Below are positions 1 through 5,412 of a stretch of DNA of 5,412 nt, piece by piece. This stretch comes from Pseudomonadota bacterium (GTDB lineage: Bacteria > Pseudomonadota > Gammaproteobacteria > Burkholderiales > Burkholderiaceae_C). Within the stretch, counting starts at the first letter, position 1. Every line of letters starts with the position of its first letter. The position numbers were made by a program, and so were the translations under genes. The stretch covers positions 1 through 5,412 of the forward strand of contig JAEZZU010000165.1 in the NCBI GenBank assembly GCA_023418355.1, written 5' to 3'. Below the pieces are notes generated by a model. The model was not told where the DNA came from. It did no database searches and saw only the letters and a list, made by a program, of their open reading frames with translations.

Positions 1-107
1 GTGCGGCGAGCGCTTTTTACGCCCAGATCCACCAAGGTGATCACGCACCCCATGATGAAGAGCACGATCTCGGGGTAGATCGAAAGCCAGCTGATGTTGT
101 CAATCAT
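1..107 (-). CDS. nuoN: NADH-quinone oxidoreductase subunit N, N-terminal fragment (cut by the window edge)
   Basis: This is the 5' end of the last membrane-arm gene of complex I; 35 codons are visible before the left edge cuts it. NuoN is one of three antiporter-like proton-pumping subunits of the inner membrane. The start is ATG at 107-105, preceded by a modest GAGAG ribosome site (118-114) with a 6-nt spacer. The visible peptide begins MIDNISWLSIYPEIVLFIMG and continues into a Val/Leu-rich stretch ending in a basic KSARR, which fits a first transmembrane helix of NuoN. It follows nuoM by 23 bp on the same strand, the usual position of nuoN. The identity rests on this short hydrophobic peptide plus the conserved gene order. 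The key proton-path lysines lie outside the window and could not be checked. Confidence 0.9.
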   Translation of the reverse strand, partial: MIDNISWLSIYPEIVLFIMGCVITLVDLGVKSARR

Positions 108-130
108 CTCAATCTCTCAGTTCAGTCTGG

Positions 131-1606
131 TCAAGGAAGCTTGGATTGGGCGACATGCTTGAGCAGCTCAGCCACCGAGGGGTCCATGACATCAGTGAAA
201 GGCTTTGGATACAAGCCCATGTACAGCACGGCCACAGCCAGGATCGCGAGGATCAGGAACTCGCGGCAGCCGATGTCCTGCAGATTCTTGACGTTGTCGT
301 TGGTCACAGGACCCAGGTACACACGCTTGTACATCCACAGGGTGTAGGCAGCGCCGAAGATCAGCGCAGTCGCTGCCATCAGACCAACCCAGAAGTCATA
401 CTGCACAGCACCCAGAATCACCATCCACTCGCCAACGAAGCCGGCCGTAGCTGGCAGACCGCAGTTGGCCATGGCAAACAGCAGCGCAAAGGCAGCGAAC
501 TTGGGCATGGTGTTGACCACACCGCCGTAGGAAGCGATTTCACGCGAGTGCACACGGTCGTACAGCACGCCGATACACAGGAACATGGCAGCCGACACAA
601 AGCCGTGGGCAATCATCTGCACGATGCCACCGGCCACGCCAATCTCGTTGAAGATGAAAAAGCCCAGCGTCACAAAGCCCATGTGTGCCACGGACGAATA
701 AGCCACCAGCTTCTTCATGTCCTTTTGCACCAGTGCCACCATACCCACGTAGATCACGGCAATCAGGGACAGCGCAATGATCAGGCCCGCCCATTCACGC
801 GATGCGTCAGGAGCGATAGGCAGCGAGAAACGCAGGAAACCGTAGGCACCGAGCTTGAGCATGATGGCTGCCAGCACGGCAGAACCACCTGTAGGCGCTT
901 CCACGTGCACGTCTGGCAACCAGGTGTGTACGGGGAACATGGGCACCTTCACCGCAAAGGCAGCGAAGAAGGCAAAGAACACCAGCGTCTGAGGCAGCAT
1001 GCCCAGAGGCAGCTTGTGCCAGGTCTGGATGTCAAAGCTGCCGCCCGACACGTTGTACAGGTAGATCACGGCCACCAGTGTGAGCAGCGAGCCCAGCAAG
1101 GTGTACAGGAAGAACTTGAACGCGGCGTAGATGCGGTTGGGCCCCCCCCAGATACCAATGATGAGGTACATGGGGATCAGCGTGGCTTCGAAGAACACGT
1201 AGAACAGCAGGCCGTCCAGTGCTGCGAACACGCCAATCATCAGACCCGACAGGATCAGGAAGGCGCCCATGTACTGGTTCACACGCTCTGTGATGCTTTC
1301 CCAGGAGGTCAGCACCACGATGACGGTGATAAAGGCAGTCAGAGGCACGAACCAGAACGACAGACCATCGAGACCCAGGTGGTAGTGGATATTGAAGCGT
1401 TCAATCCACAGCATCTTTTCGACGAACTGCATGTTCGCCGAAGAGGTATCAAAGCCCGTGTACAGCGGGATCGTGACCAGCAAGCCCAGGATGGAGCCGA
1501 TCAGCGCGACCCAGCGCACAGCACGTGCGCAGGAATCTTTGCCGAAGGCCAGCAACAGAACACCAAAGACAATTGGCGTCCAAATGGCAAGACTCAACAA
1601 ACCCAT
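131..1606 (-). CDS. nuoM: NADH-quinone oxidoreductase subunit M (antiporter-like proton pump)
   Basis: This 491-residue, highly hydrophobic protein is the middle antiporter-like subunit of the complex I membrane arm, related to Mrp-type Na+/H+ antiporter subunits. About 14 transmembrane segments can be read. The expected proton-path residues are present: Glu140 in YVFFEATLIPMY (TM5 glutamate), Lys220 followed by VPMFPVHTWLPD with His227 (TM7 lysine region), Lys251 in LKLGAYG (TM8), His334 in MIAHGFVSAAMF, and Glu393 in FVGEWM (TM12, where NuoM has Glu and NuoL has Lys). That Glu separates NuoM from NuoL and NuoN. Length is close to that of other NuoM proteins. The ATG start is fixed by a good AAGGA site that overlaps the nuoL stop codon. 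It lies 12 bp after nuoL and 23 bp before nuoN. A run of eight G occurs at codons 153-155, but the frame is intact. Confidence 0.98.
   Translation of the reverse strand: MGLLSLAIWTPIVFGVLLLAFGKDSCARAVRWVALIGSILGLLVTIPLYTGFDTSSANMQFVEKMLWIERFNIHYHLGLDGLSFWFVPLTAFITVIVVLTSWESITERVNQYMGAFLILSGLMIGVFAALDGLLFYVFFEATLIPMYLIIGIWGGPNRIYAAFKFFLYTLLGSLLTLVAVIYLYNVSGGSFDIQTWHKLPLGMLPQTLVFFAFFAAFAVKVPMFPVHTWLPDVHVEAPTGGSAVLAAIMLKLGAYGFLRFSLPIAPDASREWAGLIIALSLIAVIYVGMVALVQKDMKKLVAYSSVAHMGFVTLGFFIFNEIGVAGGIVQMIAHGFVSAAMFLCIGVLYDRVHSREIASYGGVVNTMPKFAAFALLFAMANCGLPATAGFVGEWMVILGAVQYDFWVGLMAATALIFGAAYTLWMYKRVYLGPVTNDNVKNLQDIGCREFLILAILAVAVLYMGLYPKPFTDVMDPSVAELLKHVAQSKLP
1142..1149 (-). repeat. Homopolymer G8 tract in nuoM
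   Basis: Eight consecutive G on the coding strand (C on the plus strand) span most of codons 153-155 (Trp-Gly-Gly) and are followed directly by CCC for Pro156. It is the longest G/C homopolymer I noticed in the window. The frame is intact across it. The protein here, GIWGGPNR, is the normal family motif, so the run comes from choosing GGG twice after TGG. Confidence 0.9.
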
Positions 1607-1613
1607 TTTTGTT

Positions 1614-1620
1614 CTTCCTT
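1614..1620 (-). promoter_or_regulatory. Ribosome binding site of nuoM, overlapping the nuoL stop codon
   Basis: On the minus strand the sequence reads TAAGGAAGAACAAAAATG. The TAA stop of nuoL (1621-1619) supplies the first bases of the AAGGA core (1620-1616), which sits 9 nt before the nuoM ATG. Ribosomes ending nuoL therefore stop directly on the nuoM initiation site. This suggests translational coupling of the two pump subunits; the coupling itself is inferred. Confidence 0.75.
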
Positions 1621-3655
1621 ACTTGTTGAGCCACACGAAGTAGGTCATGAGCGCAAAGATGCCCAGAATCATGACCAACGCGTAGTGGTAGATGTAACCA
1701 GACTGGAGCCAGCGGATCACCGAAGCAATCTTGCCCACCAGCTTCCACGAACCATTCACAACAACGCCGTCAATCAGTGCCTGGTCGCCAACCTTCCAGA
1801 ACACCGTACCGAAGCAGCGCGCACCGCGTGCAAAGACATTTTCGTAGACCCAGTCCACACCGTACTTGCCTTCCAGCACCTGGTACAGACCAATCTTCTT
1901 GCTCACGGCCATGACGGCGGCAGGAATCTCAGGCTTGACCATGTAGCACACATAGGACACAGCCACACCAGCCAGAGCCAGCCAGAAAGGAGCTGTCTGG
2001 AAACCGTGCAGAGCCATGGCCAGCCAGCCGTGGATGTTTTCTGCCAGGTAGGCCATTGCAGGGTGCTTAGCCGCATCGACGTAGATCACGCCCTTGAAGA
2101 AGTCACCGAACAGCATGGGCATCAGCGCCATCGCACCGATCACCACCGAAGGGATCGCCAGCAGCAGCAGAGGACCTGTCACCACCCATGGAGATTCATG
2201 GGGCTTGGCATCGTGGCCATGGCCGTGGTCATCGTGCGCGTGATGGTCGTCGTGGTGCGCATCGGGGTTCTGGTCATAGCGCTCCTTGCCGTGGAATACC
2301 AGCCAGTACAGACGGAAGGAGTAGAACGCGGTGATGAACACGCCAGTCAGCACGGCAAAGGTTGCAAAGCCGGAGGCAGGCAGGTTGGAGGCATGCACCG
2401 CTTCAATGATGGCGTCCTTGGAGTAGAAGCCAGAGAAGAACGGTGTACCGATCAGTGCCAGATTACCCAGCAGGAAGGTGATCCAGGTGATAGGCATGTA
2501 CTTGCGCACGCCACCCATCCAGCGAATGTCCTGGTTATGGTGCATGCCCATGATCACGGAACCAGCCCCGAGGAACAGCAGTGCCTTGAAGAAGGCGTGG
2601 GTCATCAGGTGGAACACAGCCACGGAGTAAGCAGAAGCGCCCAGCGCCACAGTCATGTAGCCCAGCTGAGACAGCGTGGAGTACGCAATCACGCGCTTGA
2701 TGTCGTTCTGGATGATGCCCAGGATACCCATGAACAGGGCTGTGATGGCACCGATCACCAGGATGAAGTTCAGTGCCACATCCGACAGCTCATACAGCGG
2801 CGACATGCGCGAGACCATGAAGATACCAGCCGTCACCATGGTCGCAGCGTGAATCAGCGCCGAGATGGGGGTAGGACCTTCCATGGAGTCTGGCAGCCAG
2901 GCATGCAGCGGGAACTGCGCCGACTTGCCCATGGCACCGATGAACAGGCAGATCGCCGTCACGGTCACCAGCGACCACTCGGTACCAGGCATGGCCAGCA
3001 GCGAGAACTCAGGCAGCTTGGCGAAGATCTCGTTGTAGTTCAGGCTGCCGGTGTATGCCGCGATCAGGCCAATACCCAGAATGAAGCCAAAGTCACCCAC
3101 ACGGTTGACCAAGAAGGCCTTCATGTTGGCAAAAATCGCCGTAGGCTTCTTGTAGTAGAAGCCGATCAGCAGGTAGGACACCAGACCCACTGCTTCCCAG
3201 CCGAAGAACAGCTGCAGCAGGTTGTTGCTCATCACCAGCATCAGCATGGAGAAGGTGAAGAGCGAGATGTAGGAGAAGAAACGGTTGTAGCCGTCGTCCT
3301 CAGCCATGTAGCCCATGGTGTAGATGTGCACCATCAGCGACACAAAGGTCACCACACACATCATCATGGCTGTGAGGGAGTCGATCATGAAACCGACTTC
3401 CATCTTCAGATCGCCCACGGTCATCCACTCATAGATGGTGGCGTTGAAGCTGGCACCTTCAAACACCACAGCCTTGAACACCAGAGCCGAGAGGATGAAG
3501 GAAAGCAGCACACCCAAAATGGTGAGCGAGTGGCTGACGCCACGACCGAACTTGTTACCGCCAAAGGCGGTACCGAATATGCCTGCCAGTACAGAGCCCG
3601 CCAGCGGGGCCAGCGGTACTGCCAAGAGCATGGATGCAGAAAGTGTTTGACTCAT
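1619..3655 (-). CDS. nuoL: NADH-quinone oxidoreductase subunit L (distal antiporter-like proton pump)
   Basis: This 678-residue protein is the distal proton-pumping subunit of complex I. It is longer than E. coli NuoL (613 residues). Proton-path residues are visible: Glu154 in FGWEAVGL (TM5), Lys244 in AMGKSAQFPLHAWLPD (TM7), His269 in ISALIHAATM, Lys357 with His353 in MTHAFFKALLFL, and Lys413-Asp414 in YSKDAI (TM12). After TM13 (about 427-455) comes a cytoplasm-facing loop very rich in His and Asp (467-486), then TM14-15. A C-terminal region (about 578-645) corresponds to the lateral amphipathic helix HL, followed by a last transmembrane segment (about 657-676). The extra length lies mainly in the His loop and in residues about 525-600. 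The ATG start has a weak AAGG at 3668-3665. It follows nuoK by 28 bp and precedes nuoM by 12 bp. Confidence 0.98.
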   Translation of the reverse strand: MSQTLSASMLLAVPLAPLAGSVLAGIFGTAFGGNKFGRGVSHSLTILGVLLSFILSALVFKAVVFEGASFNATIYEWMTVGDLKMEVGFMIDSLTAMMMCVVTFVSLMVHIYTMGYMAEDDGYNRFFSYISLFTFSMLMLVMSNNLLQLFFGWEAVGLVSYLLIGFYYKKPTAIFANMKAFLVNRVGDFGFILGIGLIAAYTGSLNYNEIFAKLPEFSLLAMPGTEWSLVTVTAICLFIGAMGKSAQFPLHAWLPDSMEGPTPISALIHAATMVTAGIFMVSRMSPLYELSDVALNFILVIGAITALFMGILGIIQNDIKRVIAYSTLSQLGYMTVALGASAYSVAVFHLMTHAFFKALLFLGAGSVIMGMHHNQDIRWMGGVRKYMPITWITFLLGNLALIGTPFFSGFYSKDAIIEAVHASNLPASGFATFAVLTGVFITAFYSFRLYWLVFHGKERYDQNPDAHHDDHHAHDDHGHGHDAKPHESPWVVTGPLLLLAIPSVVIGAMALMPMLFGDFFKGVIYVDAAKHPAMAYLAENIHGWLAMALHGFQTAPFWLALAGVAVSYVCYMVKPEIPAAVMAVSKKIGLYQVLEGKYGVDWVYENVFARGARCFGTVFWKVGDQALIDGVVVNGSWKLVGKIASVIRWLQSGYIYHYALVMILGIFALMTYFVWLNK
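2198..2257 (-). other. His/Asp-rich loop within NuoL (residues 467-486)
   Basis: Twenty consecutive codons of nuoL encode nine His and five Asp (H467, H468, H471, H472, H474, H477, H479, H481, H486; D469, D470, D475, D476, D482). They sit between two hydrophobic segments that I read as TM13 and TM14. The preceding basic residues (HGKER, 455-459) and the known NuoL topology place the loop on the cytoplasmic side. E. coli NuoL has no such stretch, to my knowledge. The composition resembles metal-binding His loops of cation transporters, but no function is known to me. Confidence 0.85.
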
Positions 3656-3683
3656 TCTTCAAAACCTTGCTAATACCGGCCAC

Positions 3684-3992
3684 TCAACCCTTGAGGGTGT
3701 CGAGATCTTCCGCATTGATACTGGACTTGTTACGGAACAGCAGCACCAGGATGGCCAGGCCAATCGCCGATTCCGCAGCCGCAACCGTCAGGATGAAGAA
3801 CACAAACACTTGGCCATGCATATCGCCCAGATAGTGCGAGAAGGCCACAAAGTTGGTGTTGACTGCCAGCAGCATGAGTTCGATACACATCAGCAGGACG
3901 ATCAGGTTCTTCCGGTTCAGAAAGATCCCGATCACCGAGATGGCGAACAACATCGCTCCCAGCGTCAGAAAATGCCCAAGTGTGAGCGTCAT
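3684..3992 (-). CDS. nuoK: NADH-quinone oxidoreductase subunit K
   Basis: This is a small 102-residue membrane subunit of complex I with three transmembrane helices (about 4-23, 29-51 and 61-86), related to MrpC antiporter subunits. It forms part of the central axis carrying the coupling signal and protons between NuoH/NuoJ and the large pumps. The two conserved membrane glutamates are present: Glu38 in MCIELMLLAVN (TM2) and Glu74 in AAAESAIGLAILV (TM3), matching E. coli Glu36 and Glu72. The motif NFVAFS after TM2 is also typical. Length is normal for the family. The ATG overlaps the nuoJ stop as ATGA, and a strong GGAGGAG site 5 nt upstream fixes the start. The gene ends with TGA, 28 bp before nuoL. 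Confidence 0.97.
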   Translation of the reverse strand: MTLTLGHFLTLGAMLFAISVIGIFLNRKNLIVLLMCIELMLLAVNTNFVAFSHYLGDMHGQVFVFFILTVAAAESAIGLAILVLLFRNKSSINAEDLDTLKG

Positions 3993-4657
3993 TTTTTCTC
4001 CTCCACGGCCTCTGGCGCAGACTCAGCAACTGGCGCGGGCTTGGTCGCTTCCATCTTCACGATGGTCAGACGATCCTCTGCACGCACACGTACCTGAACG
4101 GCTGCGTTGATGGCTTTATTGATGTCGTTGCGCTTGCGCAGCGTCAGCGCAATGGCTGTGATCATCGCAACCAGCAGCAGGACTGCTGCGATTTCGACGG
4201 GGTACAGGTACTCGGTGTACAGCAGACGACCCAGAGCCTGTGTGTTGGAGTAAGGCAGAACATCACCCTGGCTGTTGAGCAGTGCTGCAACAGGCTTGGC
4301 CTCGTCCACGGTGCCAAAGCCAGCCATCAGCACCAGTGCCATTTCCAGCGCAACCAGTGCGCCGATGAAGGCGGCCACAGGGAAATGCTTCCAGAAGCCC
4401 TGACGCACGCGGTCGATGCGGATGTCCAGCATCATCACCACGAACATAAACAGCACCATCACCGCGCCCAGATAGACCACTACCAGGGCAATGCCCAGGA
4501 ATTCAGCCTTGAGCAACAACCAGATGCCTGCCGCCTGCGAGAACGCAAGAATCAGATTCAGCACGGCATGCACAGGATTGCGCGCCGTGATGACTCGGAA
4601 GGCAGCAAACAGCATCACCGCCGAGAAGAGATAGAAGAAACCAGTTTTGGCGTCCAT
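3989..4657 (-). CDS. nuoJ: NADH-quinone oxidoreductase subunit J
   Basis: This 222-residue inner-membrane subunit of complex I sits between NuoH and NuoK/NuoN. Five hydrophobic helices can be read (about 6-22, 29-50, 54-77, 92-113 and 153-173). The diagnostic third helix carries YLGAVMVLFMFVVMML (62-77), the segment whose alpha-to-pi change is linked to coupling in the family. The N-terminal FRVITARNPVHAVLNLI is also typical. The protein exceeds E. coli NuoJ (184 residues). The excess is mainly a hydrophilic tail after residue 175, ending in an Ala/Pro/Glu-rich stretch (about 204-222). The ATG start agrees with family N-termini, although the upstream AAAGA ribosome site is weak. It starts 30 bp after nuoI and overlaps nuoK by 4 bp. 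Confidence 0.97.
   Translation of the reverse strand: MDAKTGFFYLFSAVMLFAAFRVITARNPVHAVLNLILAFSQAAGIWLLLKAEFLGIALVVVYLGAVMVLFMFVVMMLDIRIDRVRQGFWKHFPVAAFIGALVALEMALVLMAGFGTVDEAKPVAALLNSQGDVLPYSNTQALGRLLYTEYLYPVEIAAVLLLVAMITAIALTLRKRNDINKAINAAVQVRVRAEDRLTIVKMEATKPAPVAESAPEAVEEKK
3998..4004 (-). promoter_or_regulatory. Strong Shine-Dalgarno of nuoK inside the nuoJ 3' end
   Basis: The minus strand reads GGAGGAG, then five A, then ATG. This is the strongest ribosome site in the window. It lies wholly inside nuoJ, where GAG GAG AAA AAA TGA encodes the terminal Glu-Glu-Lys-Lys of NuoJ. With the ATGA stop/start overlap (3992-3989) this is a classic arrangement for coupled translation of nuoJ and nuoK. 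Confidence 0.85.
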
Positions 4658-4687
4658 GATTCGAATCTTTCTGGATCAGGAGCCGCT

Positions 4688-5197
4688 TTAGCGGTACTTG
4701 GCATCGGCTGCCTTGGAAGCAGCGATGTCGGCTTCATAACGGTCACCCACAGCCAGCAACATGTCCTTGGTGAAGTACAGGTCGCCACGTTTTTCGCCGT
4801 GGTATTCAAAGATCTGCGTTTCCACGATCGAGTCGACCGGGCAGCTCTCTTCGCAGAAACCGCAGAAGATGCACTTGGTCAGGTCGATGTCGTAACGCGT
4901 GGTGCGACGCGAACCGTCGTCACGCACCGCAGACTCAATCGTGATCGCCATGGCAGGGCACACGGCTTCGCACAGCTTGCAGGCAATGCAGCGCTCTTCA
5001 CCGTTTTCATAACGACGCAGTGCGTGCAGGCCACGGAAGCGTGGCGACAGAGGTGTCTTCTCTTCAGGGAACTGGATGGTCACACGGGGTGACAAAGCCT
5101 TGCGGCCCGTCAGAGCCATGCCCTTGAACAGTTCCCAGAGCATGAAGCTCTTGAAGAAATCCTTGATGGAGAAAGGTGTAGCAGCAACAGCAGCCAT
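4688..5197 (-). CDS. nuoI: NADH-quinone oxidoreductase subunit I (two 4Fe-4S ferredoxin-type subunit)
   Basis: This 169-residue peripheral-arm subunit of complex I passes electrons through clusters N6a and N6b toward N2 and quinone. Two ferredoxin motifs of form CxxCxxCxxxCP are complete: Cys70, 73, 76, 80 and Cys109, 112, 115, 119. By the bacterial-ferredoxin pattern, the last Cys of each motif ligates the other cluster. The N-terminal 35 residues (IKDFFKSFMLWELFKGMALTGR) form the amphipathic region that anchors NuoI to the membrane arm near NuoH. The following segment (about 36-62), including FRGLHALRRYENGEERC, matches the family. Length is normal, with a short charged tail ending AADAKYR. 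The ATG is chosen for the GGGGA at 5207-5203, 5 nt upstream, and it lies 12 bp after the nuoH stop. It is the only soluble-arm gene in the window. Confidence 0.98.
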   Translation of the reverse strand: MAAVAATPFSIKDFFKSFMLWELFKGMALTGRKALSPRVTIQFPEEKTPLSPRFRGLHALRRYENGEERCIACKLCEAVCPAMAITIESAVRDDGSRRTTRYDIDLTKCIFCGFCEESCPVDSIVETQIFEYHGEKRGDLYFTKDMLLAVGDRYEADIAASKAADAKYR

Positions 5198-5209
5198 TGG
5201 TGTCCCCGC

Positions 5210-5412
5210 TTAATTCCAAATATTCCAAGGCGAGTGCAGCCATGCACCCACGATGACCAGCCACACCAGCGTGACAGGGATAAAGATCTTCCAGCCCAGA
5301 CGCATGATCTGGTCATAACGGAAGCGAGGGAATGTGGCGCGGATCCAGATAAACAGACTCACCACAATTGCCGTCTTCAGCGCCAGCCAGATCCAGCCGG
5401 GGATGAAGGACA
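5210..5412 (-). CDS. nuoH: NADH-quinone oxidoreductase subunit H, C-terminal fragment (cut by the window edge)
   Basis: Only the last 66 codons plus TAA are in the window. I translated them from the frame that ends at 5212-5210. NuoH is the membrane subunit that forms much of the quinone chamber and links the peripheral arm to the proton pumps. The visible part has a helix (FIPGWIWLALKTAIVVSLFIW), the conserved basic loop IRATFPRFRYDQIMRLGWK, and a final helix (IFIPVTLVWLVIVGAWL) ending SPWNIWN. The RATFPRFRYDQ-M-LGWK segment is characteristic of the NuoH/ND1 C-terminus. It is 12 bp upstream of nuoI, as expected. The catalytically important central loops lie beyond the right edge. Confidence 0.95.
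   Translation of the reverse strand, partial: SFIPGWIWLALKTAIVVSLFIWIRATFPRFRYDQIMRLGWKIFIPVTLVWLVIVGAWLHSPWNIWN

Noticed and set aside
2198..2290. A hydrophobic Val/Ile-rich segment in the antisense reading that looks like a transmembrane helix
   Set aside because: It is the reverse complement of the NuoL His/Asp loop: CAC and GAC codons read backwards as GTG and GTC (Val). The hydrophobicity is a coding artefact.
146..3673. A 1175-codon plus-strand open frame as a real protein-coding gene
   Set aside because: It lies in exact antisense register with two clear complex I genes, has a biased His/Gln/Arg-rich composition with no domain, and crosses the nuoL-nuoM junction without any gene boundary signal. 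It is explained by avoidance of TTA, CTA and TCA codons on the other strand.
3656..3683. The 28-bp nuoK-nuoL gap as a place for an internal promoter
   Set aside because: The gap is too short to hold a promoter with a leader, and I see no convincing -35/-10 pair around it. It holds only a weak AAGG ribosome site for nuoL.
4683..4696. Small inverted repeat CCGC-TTTA-GCGG at the nuoI stop codon as a terminator
   Set aside because: The stem is only 4 bp with no following T run on the minus strand, and nuoJ begins 30 bp later in the same operon. It is too weak to call a terminator or attenuator.
4385..5092. A 235-codon plus-strand open frame opposite nuoI and nuoJ
   Set aside because: It is again in register with the minus-strand genes, His/Gln/Arg-rich and without a recognisable domain. 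The minus-strand genes have complete cofactor and membrane motifs.

Overview
The window is one uninterrupted block of the respiratory NADH:quinone oxidoreductase (complex I, nuo) operon. All genes are read on the minus strand in the order nuoH (3' end only), nuoI, nuoJ, nuoK, nuoL, nuoM, nuoN (5' end only). This is the canonical bacterial nuo order. The protein sequences, the moderately high GC content and the long NuoL with a His/Asp-rich loop suggest a betaproteobacterium of the Burkholderiales, most likely Comamonadaceae (Comamonas/Delftia/Acidovorax type). That placement is by recall of family sequences, not by a search.

Layout, from the right edge in the direction of transcription: nuoH C-terminus (5412-5210), 12-bp gap, nuoI (5197-4688), 30-bp gap, nuoJ (4657-3989), 4-bp ATGA overlap, nuoK (3992-3684), 28-bp gap, nuoL (3655-1619), 12-bp gap, nuoM (1606-131), 23-bp gap, nuoN N-terminus (107-1). 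No gap exceeds 30 bp, and I see no internal promoter, terminator, RNA gene, mobile element or CRISPR array. The genes are almost certainly one transcript whose promoter lies beyond the right edge.

Together the products make part of the peripheral arm, NuoI with clusters N6a/N6b. They also make nearly all of the membrane arm: NuoH at the quinone site, NuoJ and NuoK in the central hydrophilic axis, and the antiporter-like proton pumps NuoL, NuoM and NuoN. Electrons pass through NuoI toward quinone, and the conformational/electrostatic signal runs through NuoH-J-K to the antiporter-like subunits. The catalytic and proton-path residues I could check are all present, so the genes look intact and functional.

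I found no undescribed system. The points worth a second look are modest: a dense His/Asp loop in NuoL, an extended NuoJ tail whose end is also the nuoK Shine-Dalgarno, a G8 homopolymer in nuoM, and a very long stop-free antisense frame explained by codon avoidance.
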